64,000 bases of DNA from Chitinophaga sp. LS1 (GTDB lineage Bacteria; Bacteroidota; Bacteroidia; Chitinophagales; Chitinophagaceae): positions 7,690,501 through 7,754,500 of the forward strand of contig NZ_CP128362.1 in the NCBI RefSeq assembly GCF_034274695.1. The letters are read 5' to 3'. This document shows, one piece after another, positions 38,114-47,297 of this stretch. The notes beneath the pieces were generated by a model. The model was given only the letters and a program-made list of their open reading frames with translations, was not told the DNA's origin and did not search any database. The position numbers and the translations under genes are program-made. Numbering within the stretch: position 1 is the first letter of the stretch; the number at the start of each line of letters is the position of its first letter.

Positions 38114-39487
38114 TCAATATCCGGATAATCTTTTTGAAATAATATGAACGCTTGCCACCGCTATCAATATCCACACCCCAATCGCAGCAAAGGCTGACCA
38201 GCTGAGTGATAATATCTGCCTGGGAGGTAACTCCCTGTATTTGAAAGAATAAAGACTTGTGAAAAATGAGGTGTCCGCCTTATAATCCTGCCCATGCGCC
38301 GCCAGCTCCAGATTTAACTTCCTGATAAGCGTGTTCCTGTATACCCGGGCCTGTTGGTAAAAACTATCGTGGTGATAAAAATCGGTGGCAGAAAGTGCCA
38401 TGGAAACCCGTTTTAATGCGATAAACGGATCGATCCAGCCTATCCTGGAAAGAAATACCTGTTGTTGCGCAAAAGAGGCGGAAATCCCCTTGTAATAGTG
38501 ATCAAACACTTTATTCTGGTAATCCTCATGATACTGCAATAACAACCCGTCAGGATTTACAGGCAATTGAGAAACACTATCCACATGATACCGTTTCAAC
38601 AGTGCATGCATAAATGAATCTCCCCGCTCATAATAAGGAGAATTCCCGTCGAACCCTTTTAAATACCCCTGCCTTACATTATCTTCGAAGACCGCTCTAC
38701 TCTTCACCGGATATAATATAATAGACTGGTTAACAGCCACTTTAGGCATTATCACGAACAACACAACCCATACTATTACAGCACTGATATTTGACGCCCT
38801 GCTACTACTGCTTACCTGCGATATAAATACGGCAACCAGTGTCAACCAAAAATAGAAAAGCAGATAGGCAATCACCCACAAATACATCATTACCCCCGTA
38901 AACAGGAAAAACAGCAAAAATGGAAACAGGATGGCCGAAAACAGCATATAGTAAGCCCATACCTTACCCCAGGTAATGATAGAAAGGTTCCCCGCCTGCA
39001 CCCTTATTAGCCGTAATGTTCCTCTTTCACGCTCCTCTGTCAGGGAACGGGAGCCTGTAATAAGAATCAAAAATGGAACAACAAGTTGCAATACCACGGC
39101 AACACTAAACTGCCCCAACCTCGCTACTACATTGCCATTTTGAGCATGACTGTAGTCCATTTCATGCTGCACATGCGCCTCAACACGGTAGGTGGTGCCG
39201 GAAAAATCATTGAGGCCAGGATCAAGTATTGCTTTTATCGTGAGTGGTGTAAATAAGTACGTCCCAAAATGCGCCGCATCATGGGGATTTCTATGCTGCG
39301 TATTCCATTCCCGTCTAAAAAGGTCTGCCGCCGCAAGCCGTTCTGCCTTCCCTTTTCCATATTGGATGCCAGATACTATCAAGGCAAGCCCCATGCTTAT
39401 CCAGATGAACAGCAGCAGCAATATTGCCACGCCGCTTCTTTTTAACAATAGCCATTCATTTAAAATAGGTTTGCTAAGGCAGTACAT
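38114..39487 (-). CDS. ABC-2 type permease with DUF3526 domain, first gene of operon
   Basis: A 457-residue membrane protein with the same layout as its neighbour: first helix at about 18-37, loop with HNPHDAAHFGTYLFTPLTIK, a helix pair around VVLQLVVPFLILITGSRSLT, the coupling segment EERERGTLRLIRVQAGNLSI, and a last helix near 435-455. It is also homologous to the broken permease at 33206. The start at 39487 lies about 18 bp from the dyad at 39505-39521, so the promoter is shared divergently with the lanthipeptide exporter gene. This links the permease-receptor operon to the peptide cluster. Confidence 0.85.
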   Translation of the reverse strand: MYCLSKPILNEWLLLKRSGVAILLLLFIWISMGLALIVSGIQYGKGKAERLAAADLFRREWNTQHRNPHDAAHFGTYLFTPLTIKAILDPGLNDFSGTTYRVEAHVQHEMDYSHAQNGNVVARLGQFSVAVVLQLVVPFLILITGSRSLTEERERGTLRLIRVQAGNLSIITWGKVWAYYMLFSAILFPFLLFFLFTGVMMYLWVIAYLLFYFWLTLVAVFISQVSSSSRASNISAVIVWVVLFVIMPKVAVNQSIILYPVKSRAVFEDNVRQGYLKGFDGNSPYYERGDSFMHALLKRYHVDSVSQLPVNPDGLLLQYHEDYQNKVFDHYYKGISASFAQQQVFLSRIGWIDPFIALKRVSMALSATDFYHHDSFYQQARVYRNTLIRKLNLELAAHGQDYKADTSFFTSLYSFKYRELPPRQILSLSWSAFAAIGVWILIAVASVHIISKRLSGY

Positions 39488-39504
39488 AAAAAGAGGAATT
39501 TATA

Positions 39505-39552
39505 TTGCAACAAAGTTGCAGATTTAATATTAATTATGCAACTTTGTTGTAA
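39505..39552. promoter_or_regulatory. divergent promoter with two TTGCAAC-nnn-GTTGCAA dyads
   Basis: TTGCAACAAAGTTGCAG (39505-39521) and, on the minus strand, TTACAACAAAGTTGCATA (39535-39552) are nearly perfect dyads with centres 31 bp apart, about three helical turns. Each carries CAACTTTG reading towards the gene it faces (39487 and 39568). The same box occurs at four other promoters of the cluster. Confidence 0.65.
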
Positions 39553-39567
39553 TTATTATTTAACGGC

Positions 39568-41757
39568 ATGATAAGAACGAAACAATTCCCCTTCTTCAAA
39601 CAGCCGGATTCCATGGATTGTGGCCCAACCTGTTTAAAAATGATTACTGCGTGGCATGGTAAACATTTTCCACTAACCTATCTGCGAAAGATCTGTTATA
39701 TCGGTAAAGAAGGAACCACTATTGCCTCGCTGAGCAATGCAGCCTCCCTACTTGGATTCAAAACCCTTGCAGCAGAGATCCCGGTAGACGTACTTGCTCA
39801 AAAAGTTCCCCTTCCCTGCATTCTTCATTGGGAAAAAGCACACTTTGTTGTATTGACAGAATTAAATGACCGTTATGCTGTCATTGCAGATCCTTCCCTG
39901 GAGCGTATGCTCAGGTTACCACACCCACAGTTCGTCCGCTCCTGGTGTACTACCGACAAAACTGTTGGCAGAGCCTTGTTACTGGAACCCACAACTGAAT
40001 TCTTCGGACATGAAACACCTGCCGAAGAGAACACATCATTATGGTGGCTATTACCATACACCAATAAACACCGTCGCCTGTTTATTCCACTTCTAATGAG
40101 CGTGTTGCTCGCCAGTGGATTTGCGCTGATCATCCCCCTGCTTACCCAGCAGATTGTAGATAAAGGAATCAGGCAACAAAACCCTCAACTATTAATGTTG
40201 ATCTGTCTAGGACAATTGATGCTTTTTACCGGAAGGACCATAATGGATTTTATCCGGGCAAGATGGTTATTCCGTATCGGGGCACAAACAGGTATCTCAT
40301 TGTTACGTAACTATCTCTCCCGCCTGATGCAACTAAAATTTGCATTCTTCGACAACAGGCAAGCAGGAGACAATATGCAAAGGGTGACAGATAACCAGCG
40401 CATTGAAGATTTCCTGACCAATAATGTCATCAGCTTCGTCATGTCAGCTCTTACATTACTTGTATTCGGCATAGTACTTCTTATTTATAACTGGCGAATG
40501 TTCCTGGTCTTTCTTATTGGCGCACTACTTAGCATCGCCTGGGCAAAAGCCTTCACACAAAAAAGGCGATTACTCGACCAGCAAAAATTCAAAGTACTAT
40601 CTGCCAATCAGCAATTATTACTTGAAATCTTCTACGCCATGCAGGAAATAAAGCTCACCGGCAGTGAGCAGGAAAAGCAGGATAAGTGGGAATCACTTCA
40701 GGTGCGATCTTATGAGCTCAAAATGCAAAGCCTGCAACTGGACCAGCAGATGCAGGGTATCGGGAACTTTCTGAATGAAGTAAAGAACATATTACTCACT
40801 TTCATGGCCGCATGGTTGGTCATAAAAGGTAGCCTAAGTCTGGGTGAAATGCTGGCCGTTACCTATATATGCGGACAACTAAATACCCCCGTGGTCATGT
40901 TACTGGAGTTTATGCGTGCCGCTCAGAATACACGCTTCAGCCTTTCAAGGATGTCTGAGGTATTTAACGAACCGGAAGAAGATGCGGAAATTTCACGTCG
41001 CCATCTTCCCGAAATCCCCAAAGACATAAATATCTCCAATCTTAGTTTTAGATACGGACAACTAAGCAATCCCCTGGTGCTTAAAAACATCTACGCTTTT
41101 TTGCCCGCAGGAAAGGTCACAGCTATTGTAGGAATGAGCGGCAGCGGGAAAAGCACGCTGATAAAACTACTGCTAAAATTCTATGCACCTGTAACTGGTA
41201 CTATCCTTGTAAACGACATAGACCTGAAAAATATCCATGCTGCCGACTGGCGCAGTGGCTGCGGCGTTGTCATGCAGGATGGCTACATTTTCAGTGACAC
41301 GATTGCAAATAATATCTATGCAGGTTCCACGATCAAAGACCAGGAAAAATTATACTACGCCGCTGCCATGGCAAACATGCACGACTTCTTCCAGTCAATG
41401 CCCTATGGATACGAAACTGTCATAGGTAAAGACGGCCACGGATTAAGTGAAGGACAAAAACAACGCCTGCTCATTGCACGCATGATCTATCGCGATCCTG
41501 CTTATATCTTCCTTGATGAAGCAACCAATGCACTCGATGCAAACAATGAACGAACCATCGTCAATAACCTGCAAAATTTCTTCGTCAACAAAACGGTTAT
41601 CATCGTTGCCCATCGCCTGAGTACAGTCAGACACGCGGATCAGATTATCGTAATGGACAAAGGTGAAATCAGGGAAACCGGCACACATGAAGACCTCATA
41701 AAAAGGCAGGGCAACTATTATCACCTCATAAAAAATCAACTGGAGTTAGGTAAATAA
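39568..41757 (+). CDS. peptidase-containing ABC exporter (C39, lanthipeptide processing)
   Basis: A 729-residue PCAT-type exporter. The N-terminal C39 peptidase (about 1-145) has the catalytic Cys18 in KQPDSMDCGPTCLK, the His in WEKAHFVVLTEL and the Asp in VIADPSLE. Six membrane helices follow (about 165-440). The ATPase domain (about 485-729) has Walker A GMSGSGKSTLIKLLL near 522, signature LSEGQKQRLLIARMI, Walker B YIFLDEATNALD and switch VAHRLSTV. The peptidase cuts after double glycine, and the precursor at 47.0 kb has the SGG site. It heads the modification operon, with 8 bp to the dehydratase gene. Confidence 0.93.
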   Translation: MIRTKQFPFFKQPDSMDCGPTCLKMITAWHGKHFPLTYLRKICYIGKEGTTIASLSNAASLLGFKTLAAEIPVDVLAQKVPLPCILHWEKAHFVVLTELNDRYAVIADPSLERMLRLPHPQFVRSWCTTDKTVGRALLLEPTTEFFGHETPAEENTSLWWLLPYTNKHRRLFIPLLMSVLLASGFALIIPLLTQQIVDKGIRQQNPQLLMLICLGQLMLFTGRTIMDFIRARWLFRIGAQTGISLLRNYLSRLMQLKFAFFDNRQAGDNMQRVTDNQRIEDFLTNNVISFVMSALTLLVFGIVLLIYNWRMFLVFLIGALLSIAWAKAFTQKRRLLDQQKFKVLSANQQLLLEIFYAMQEIKLTGSEQEKQDKWESLQVRSYELKMQSLQLDQQMQGIGNFLNEVKNILLTFMAAWLVIKGSLSLGEMLAVTYICGQLNTPVVMLLEFMRAAQNTRFSLSRMSEVFNEPEEDAEISRRHLPEIPKDINISNLSFRYGQLSNPLVLKNIYAFLPAGKVTAIVGMSGSGKSTLIKLLLKFYAPVTGTILVNDIDLKNIHAADWRSGCGVVMQDGYIFSDTIANNIYAGSTIKDQEKLYYAAAMANMHDFFQSMPYGYETVIGKDGHGLSEGQKQRLLIARMIYRDPAYIFLDEATNALDANNERTIVNNLQNFFVNKTVIIVAHRLSTVRHADQIIVMDKGEIRETGTHEDLIKRQGNYYHLIKNQLELGK

Positions 41758-41765
41758 AATCCACC

Positions 41766-44339
41766 ATGAAAACGACAATATTCCCTTATTCAATGGTCCG
41801 ACATGCCTCACTGGACCACCATCTACTTGACTGTTGGACCCATCCTCACCTGACTGATGAAATACAAATCCAGCAGGAAGAGCAGCAACTGGTATCCCGG
41901 TTGAAGGAACAGGTCTGTGAAGAACTCTTTCAAAAAATTCCACTGGTTAAAAATGACAAGGACAGGAAAAAGTTGATCACCTGTAAAAGACAAATATTCA
42001 ACGGAAAACAACTTTCTATTGAATTGATCGAGCAAATCCAGACAATTACGAAAATCCCCACTCTTTCACAGTATTTCAATAATGTACAGGCAATACACGA
42101 AAGGCATCAACAGAACAACCTACAATATGACCAATTCCTGGCAAACTGTAGAGCGCATTTGCAACAAATTGCAAAGCATGAGAATTTGTTAAATGGGGTT
42201 CTCCTGTCAAGCCCCCTGCTCTTTGAACAGCTACCTGCATACATCAATAAACATCCATCGCAGCATAAACACAAAGAATCAAAACTGGAATTCAGCCTGC
42301 TGCGATACATTACCCGGATGTGTTATAAAACATCCCCATTCAGTACATTCACCTATACAGGGACTATGCAATTGACTGAATCTCATAAATCAAGTAATCA
42401 ACTGAACCAGGTAAAAAGCCAGCTAAGATTAAACAATCACCTCTTCGGTTACCTTATAAATATACTGAAATGGCATCCGGAACTGAATGAATACCTGTTA
42501 GTGAATATGAACAGTACAGCAGTTGAAAATGCAGGAAGAATAAAATTCCTGATCAACTTCAACAACATAGAATCCTTTCAGCAAATAAATAACAGTACAG
42601 TCATTCAGTCAATAGCCACCTACTTAACAAACAAAAAGGAGCGAACGGTACTCAGGGAACTCATTCATTTTATAGCAAGCCAAACTGATGTCCCTAATCA
42701 TGCGACTATAAAACAATTTCTATTAACCCTATGCACTGTAGGCTACCTGGAGCTAACAGCCGGCATCTCGGGGATTGAAGAAAACTGGAGTAACGCATTG
42801 GTGCAATATTTTAGCCCGTACAGATCACTGTCAACAAAAATTGATCACCTTCTGCAGATGTTGGAACATTTGCACAATTGCAGGCTGGAATACCCCGCAT
42901 TAACCCCTGCCGAGCGGCACAGGACATTAAAGCTCGCGGCGCAGATTGTAAATAATACATTACAGGCTATTGAACAACAGGCATCCTTCCCTGACACCAG
43001 CTCAAATCCTCAACAGCAAGCTTTTCAGGCTGCATGGTTCAGACATCATGACTTCAGCGCAAGAGAAATCTTCTATGAAGATGCCTATACTTCCGATCAG
43101 GAATCCCTTCCCGGTGATCCTGTGAAAAACATTATCGAAAAGACAGAATTGCTAATGAAACTACTCGCTCCTGCCAACACTAAAAGAACAGAAAAAGAAA
43201 AAATGCGTACCTTCTTTCTCTCCCATTATGGTCGGCACAAACATATACCAGTATTAACATTCTACCACGATTACTACCGGGAAATCAAAAAGCCAGAAAA
43301 AGAATCCACACCAACACCAGTGGGAGAAGATCCATGGACCCGGCAAATTCAGGCCATGCTCCGTACTATCATTTCCAGGAATGAACCCGTCATTCGCCTG
43401 ACAGCACGCGATTTTCCGCCAACAGACATTGACAGCACGCAGCAGTCCAGAGGTATGTTCATACAATTTTTCAACTCTCCAGGCACCAATAAAATTAAAG
43501 GAGTAATCAATGCTTTACTGCCCGGCCTCGGGAAAGTCAACGGACGGTTTCTTTCACTATTTGACCCGGAACAACATTATTCGTTTCAAAGTCATAATGA
43601 GGCGCTCTACCCGGATTATATAAAAGCAGAAATTTCCGATGGTTCTATCTTCAATGCAAACATCCATCCTCCTTTACTACCATTTCAGATTGTACTACCC
43701 GGCGGCCACAGCGCCTTCCATGAAGATAACAGGATACAGGTAAAAGATATTGAAGTGGGATTCGACGTTGAAAAGAACGTTCTTTCCCTCTTTACTAAAG
43801 GAAAAAGGTTATATGCATTTGACCTTTGCCTGGAAACCATATCGAATCGCTCCAACCTATACCAGCTGCTATCCCATTTTAATCCGGATAATAAACCTTC
43901 GCTGCAATTCATCTACAAATTAGCAGATGATAATATCGAAATGAAGGAAAATATTACGCTGTATCCCCGGATCACGTTCGAAGAAGATATTGTGCTGAGA
44001 AGAAAAACCTGGGCAATCCGAAAAGAGTTTATACCCTTGCAAATTCAGTCTGAATCAGATTATGACTATTCCCTACGATTGAATAACTGGCGTAAGCAGC
44101 AGCAAATACCCGCGTATGTATTCCTTTTTCTTAGAAAACGATCAAAAAAAGGGACCGGCGGATCCAATGATGATTATAAACCACAGCTCATACATTTTCA
44201 GCAACCTCTGCTCATAGAGCTATGGAAAAAGTTGCTGCAAAGAGCCGGAGAATACATTTATGTAGAAGAAGCACTTCCGGACCCTTTCAACACCAAAGTT
44301 GGAGTAAAAGAATATTTGCTACAATGGTATAACTACTAA
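41766..44339 (+). CDS. lantibiotic dehydratase, large (glutamylation) subunit of a split LanB
   Basis: An 857-residue protein with the N-terminal LanB (Lant_dehydr_N) fold. Visible blocks are SSPLLFEQLPAYINKHPS, LLRYITRMCYKTSPFSTFTY (the R..TRM..K.TPF..F signature) and TNKKERTVLRELIHFI. In the C-terminal half RGMFIQFFNSPGTNKIKGV and the PFQIVLPGGHSAFHEDNRI and LYPRITFEEDIVLRRKTW blocks are seen. LanB transfers Glu from glutamyl-tRNA to Ser/Thr of a leader-bound peptide. The elimination domain is not fused here but encoded by the next gene, as in thiopeptide and pinensin-type clusters. It follows the exporter gene by 8 bp and precedes the small subunit by 1 bp. Confidence 0.9.
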   Translation: MKTTIFPYSMVRHASLDHHLLDCWTHPHLTDEIQIQQEEQQLVSRLKEQVCEELFQKIPLVKNDKDRKKLITCKRQIFNGKQLSIELIEQIQTITKIPTLSQYFNNVQAIHERHQQNNLQYDQFLANCRAHLQQIAKHENLLNGVLLSSPLLFEQLPAYINKHPSQHKHKESKLEFSLLRYITRMCYKTSPFSTFTYTGTMQLTESHKSSNQLNQVKSQLRLNNHLFGYLINILKWHPELNEYLLVNMNSTAVENAGRIKFLINFNNIESFQQINNSTVIQSIATYLTNKKERTVLRELIHFIASQTDVPNHATIKQFLLTLCTVGYLELTAGISGIEENWSNALVQYFSPYRSLSTKIDHLLQMLEHLHNCRLEYPALTPAERHRTLKLAAQIVNNTLQAIEQQASFPDTSSNPQQQAFQAAWFRHHDFSAREIFYEDAYTSDQESLPGDPVKNIIEKTELLMKLLAPANTKRTEKEKMRTFFLSHYGRHKHIPVLTFYHDYYREIKKPEKESTPTPVGEDPWTRQIQAMLRTIISRNEPVIRLTARDFPPTDIDSTQQSRGMFIQFFNSPGTNKIKGVINALLPGLGKVNGRFLSLFDPEQHYSFQSHNEALYPDYIKAEISDGSIFNANIHPPLLPFQIVLPGGHSAFHEDNRIQVKDIEVGFDVEKNVLSLFTKGKRLYAFDLCLETISNRSNLYQLLSHFNPDNKPSLQFIYKLADDNIEMKENITLYPRITFEEDIVLRRKTWAIRKEFIPLQIQSESDYDYSLRLNNWRKQQQIPAYVFLFLRKRSKKGTGGSNDDYKPQLIHFQQPLLIELWKKLLQRAGEYIYVEEALPDPFNTKVGVKEYLLQWYNY

Positions 44340-44340
44340 T

Positions 44341-45174
44341 ATGAAACCTTACTGGATATCTGCCCACTTGTTTTATAATGGTCAACTTGATCTCTTACTG
44401 AATGAACTGGTATACCCATTTCTACAAAAAAATCAGTACCTGATGACATCACCAGCTCCCTTCTTTTTTATCCGGTACCCTGAGGAAGGAGATCATATCC
44501 GGCTAAGATTGAATACCAATTTCCCGGATCTTGTCACCAGGGCACTCAATAACAGCGCAGCCACCTTCTACACTCAACATACAACACCAGGGAATTGCCT
44601 GAGATACATCAACTATGAGCCAGAAACAGATAGGTATGGTAACGATAAAAGCATCGTATGGGCCGAAGAACATTTTTTCCATTCATCACGCATTATACTA
44701 GACTGGATAAAGACAAAACCAGAGACAGCCTCCCTTCAGATGAAAGCCATAGAACTGCATATGCAAATGTTATCCGCGACCGGATGGTCACTTACAGACA
44801 TGATCGATCTCTGTAATTATTTTGTAAAGGAATGGCTCACCATCTTCCATCCGAAACAGAACGCCGGCCAAATACCAGATAACATGTGGCTACAATCTTT
44901 TCAAAAGGCACTCGCCCCACAACAACAAAAACTCTTCCCCACACTCCATGCATACTGGCAACAGTTACAGATTTCGCCAACAGCGTATGAATATCTGCGG
45001 GCTAATCTAAGTATCATGAAAGCCTATAACAATACCGGCTTTTCAAAAACGAAATTGAACAGCATTATTTCAAGTATGCTACACATGACTCACAATAGAA
45101 TAGGTATAAAAAATCAGGAAGAAGCCTACATCTTGTATTGCCTGAGTACTTTTTTATCACAAACAAATCTGTAA
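44341..45174 (+). CDS. small (elimination, SpaB_C-type) subunit of the split dehydratase
   Basis: A 277-residue protein of the thiopeptide-type bacteriocin biosynthesis / Lant_dehydr_C family. It begins MKPYWISAHLFYNGQLDLLL and has the conserved FFFIRYPEEGDHIRLRLN block (the F.RY...G.H.RLR signature), then INYEPETDRYGNDKSIVWAE (YepE..RYGG variant) and a helical C-terminus. This domain removes the glutamate added by the large subunit, giving dehydroalanine/dehydrobutyrine. Both gene junctions are 1 bp, indicating tight coupling with LanB-N and LanC. Confidence 0.9.
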   Translation: MKPYWISAHLFYNGQLDLLLNELVYPFLQKNQYLMTSPAPFFFIRYPEEGDHIRLRLNTNFPDLVTRALNNSAATFYTQHTTPGNCLRYINYEPETDRYGNDKSIVWAEEHFFHSSRIILDWIKTKPETASLQMKAIELHMQMLSATGWSLTDMIDLCNYFVKEWLTIFHPKQNAGQIPDNMWLQSFQKALAPQQQKLFPTLHAYWQQLQISPTAYEYLRANLSIMKAYNNTGFSKTKLNSIISSMLHMTHNRIGIKNQEEAYILYCLSTFLSQTNL

Positions 45175-45175
45175 C

Positions 45176-47002
45176 ATGGAAATTATATTCTATCAGGAGA
45201 TGCTCGCCCGCGTCAAAGCAGACATTCATGAAATGATCAACTATGACCAGTTCGGCCCCTACTGGCTATCTCCTTACTACGACCGCACCTCCCAAACTTA
45301 CACCTACCACGACAACCCGGAAATTTTTAATGGTAACGCAGGCATTTGCCTGTTTTACCTGAGCCTATACCAGCTGAATAGAGAAACAAGCGATTTGAGA
45401 ATTTCAACATCTATTCTTGACAGGATCCTTCTCTCGTCATATATCAAACAACCACGCTCCTATAGCTTTTATACCGGCATTTCCGGCATTATCTATACCT
45501 GCATCAAAATATACAATGCCACCGGGAAGCAGCACTATCTGGATAAGGCACTCGAAATTGCCCGGATGCACAGACCGGCGTTCACAGTTATCCGGGAGAT
45601 GGACCTCCTCACAGGAGCGGCAGGCATACTGCTGGTCATGACACTGCTCTTCCACCATTCAAACGAAGCAGATATACAGGAAATAGTTCACCAGATCATC
45701 CAGCTGCTGATAGCAGATGCGCGCATCTCGAAAAAGGGATTAAAATGGGACCATCATAAACTGGCATTTGATAGTCTCACGGGATTATCGCACGGAGCAG
45801 CAGGCATCGCGTATGCATTGATGCAAACCGGTCATTACTTTAAGTACGATGGCCTGGTATTTATGGCTGAAAAAGCCCTGGAATATGAAATGCAATATTA
45901 CTTACCTGACCGGAAAAACTGGCTGGATATTCGGGTAGGTGCCAGAAGATATAATCTGCATGATGCACAAAACTGGCGCCTGGAAGTATTCTTCCCGGAA
46001 TTGAAACTGGTCAACAGCTGGGCCCATGGCGCTGCGGGAATTTCTTTGTCCAGGATGTATGCATACAATATTACAGGTAAACATGAATATAATCAACAGG
46101 CACAGTCAGGCATCCAATATTGCCTGGCGGACCTGGCAAACACAAGAGCTGATTACACGCTATGCAGTGGCAGCGTCGGCCTGGTGCCACTGCTACTCAG
46201 ATCCGGGCAGCAACATTACGACGTCATCCATAATATCTTCCTGGCTGCCAATGAACTTTATTTCACCACCGGAGGATTCAATCAGTTCATCGAAACATCA
46301 CCACAGGATGCGGGCCTCTTCTCCGGAAAGGCAGGAGTAGGATACATGCTGATTCAATTGCTTTCCGGTCAGCTGGCAGATGATATCATCCTTCCTCAAC
46401 TCCCATATAGTTCGCATACAAAAAACAATTTGTTTACCAGGGCATATGTGAGCACGAGTATATATTCAAAATACTACCAGCAATCGCTCACCCGGATTAA
46501 ACTAAAACAGGAAGAACTGAATGATATTGAAGACATGGAAGACATCATCAGCCAAAAAATCCCTGATATTGACAAGTCAACATTCACACTGGAAAAAATA
46601 AAGGCAAGAATATGGCAACAACACAAAGGTGCTTTGTGTTACCATAAAAAGATCTCGTTCCTTAAGAAAACGGTGAAGGATATTTTATCCCGGGATGATA
46701 TATCATTGATGGATTCTACATATTACCTGCCTGATCACATTATATTATCTCAGGATAATAATGTCATTGAAATCAGCAGTAACGATATCAAAGTACTGGA
46801 AACAGGAAAATTTGTAACATTCATTTTATCTATTTTGAAAGAACCGGCTACCGGCCACCAGCTGTTTCAACAAATCCTCCGTGCCTTTCCTTCCAGGAAA
46901 GAAGATGATCAGGTGTTAAAACAATTCTTTCTCTTGCAGTTAAAAAGTTTGCTACATGCATGCATTATCGCAATATCTATAAAAAAGGGGGGTCATCTCT
47001 GA
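45176..47002 (+). CDS. LanC-like lanthionine cyclase with C-terminal extension
   Basis: A 608-residue protein. Residues 1 to about 400 are a LanC-type alpha/alpha barrel with the repeated G-rich loops FNGNAGICLFYLSL, LLTGAAGILLVM, LSHGAAGIAYALM (His near 206), NSWAHGAAGISLSRM (282-296), CSGSVGLVPLLL and FSGKAGVGYMLI. In NisC the zinc ligands are Cys284, Cys330 and His331; here the equivalent places read Ala283, Cys330 and Ser331, so two of three ligands are lost. The last 200 residues are an extension. Its end (ISSNDIKVLETGKFVTFILS, LKEPATGHQLFQQILRAF) resembles a PqqD/RRE-like winged helix that may hold the leader. It is the last gene of the operon and ends in a terminator 28 bp from the precursor stop. 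Confidence 0.85.
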   Translation: MEIIFYQEMLARVKADIHEMINYDQFGPYWLSPYYDRTSQTYTYHDNPEIFNGNAGICLFYLSLYQLNRETSDLRISTSILDRILLSSYIKQPRSYSFYTGISGIIYTCIKIYNATGKQHYLDKALEIARMHRPAFTVIREMDLLTGAAGILLVMTLLFHHSNEADIQEIVHQIIQLLIADARISKKGLKWDHHKLAFDSLTGLSHGAAGIAYALMQTGHYFKYDGLVFMAEKALEYEMQYYLPDRKNWLDIRVGARRYNLHDAQNWRLEVFFPELKLVNSWAHGAAGISLSRMYAYNITGKHEYNQQAQSGIQYCLADLANTRADYTLCSGSVGLVPLLLRSGQQHYDVIHNIFLAANELYFTTGGFNQFIETSPQDAGLFSGKAGVGYMLIQLLSGQLADDIILPQLPYSSHTKNNLFTRAYVSTSIYSKYYQQSLTRIKLKQEELNDIEDMEDIISQKIPDIDKSTFTLEKIKARIWQQHKGALCYHKKISFLKKTVKDILSRDDISLMDSTYYLPDHIILSQDNNVIEISSNDIKVLETGKFVTFILSILKEPATGHQLFQQILRAFPSRKEDDQVLKQFFLLQLKSLLHACIIAISIKKGGHL

Positions 47003-47011
47003 CCCCCTTTT
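46983..47011. terminator. bidirectional terminator between LanC and precursor genes
   Basis: AAAAGGGGG(G)TCA pairs with TGACCCCCTTTT around a TCTC loop. The LanC stop codon (47000-47002) lies inside the stem. The converging modification operon and precursor gene share it. Confidence 0.8.
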
Positions 47012-47030
47012 CCTGTGAACCCCATACCCA

Positions 47031-47222
47031 TTAACACACGATAGTAGTACACTGTGCATGCGGCGTATCTTCAGTATCTGTCGGCTCGGTATGCGTCGGA
47101 TGTTCCAGTGCGCCGAGACCACCTGAGAGGCGGGCCGCCATTTCGCTGTCAATACTTGTTACAAAGCTTTCAAGCTGTAAATCGTCCAGGCTTAATTTGA
47201 GGTTCTCTGAATTTGTTTTCAT
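47031..47222 (-). CDS. lanthipeptide precursor peptide (double-glycine leader)
   Basis: A 63-residue peptide starting at the ATG at 47220-47222. The leader MKTNSENLKLSLDDLQLESF followed by VTSIDSEMAARLSGG has the LKLSLDDLQLESF block typical of Bacteroidota class I leaders and ends in a GG site for the C39 exporter. The predicted core has 28 residues: LGALEHPTHTEPTDTEDT then PHAQCTTIVC, with seven Thr, no Ser, three His and two Cys (C23 and C28). At most two methyllanthionine rings can form, both drawing on the C-terminal Cys residues. Three His and many acids would suit metal binding. It lies downstream of, and in the same direction as, the outer-membrane barrel gene, with a TTGCAAC box between them. 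An upstream in-frame ATG at 47252 adds ten hydrophobic residues and is less likely. Confidence 0.85.
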   Translation of the reverse strand: MKTNSENLKLSLDDLQLESFVTSIDSEMAARLSGGLGALEHPTHTEPTDTEDTPHAQCTTIVC

Positions 47223-47280
47223 AATAAATAGTATAAAAATTGAGGCCCGCACTTATCTACAGGGGGCAGGCATACCCTGG

Positions 47281-47297
47281 TTGCAACGATGTTAATT
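47281..47297 (-). promoter_or_regulatory. TTGCAAC box upstream of the precursor gene
   Basis: TTGCAACGATGTTAATT, in plus-strand orientation, spans the end of the barrel gene and lies about 60 bp before the precursor ATG. It has the TTGCAAC-nnn-GTT core shared with five other sites of the cluster, so the precursor may have its own regulated promoter. Confidence 0.5.

Noticed and set aside
42155..42180. A regulatory TTGCAAC dyad inside the dehydratase gene
   Set aside because: TTGCAACAAATTGCAAA here is part of the coding sequence with no promoter nearby; it serves as a reminder of background frequency.
31393..47252. A complete integrative element carrying the lanthipeptide cluster
   Set aside because: Only a 37-codon integrase stub and one attachment-like sequence are seen; no second attachment copy or transfer genes are in the window, so this stays a hypothesis.
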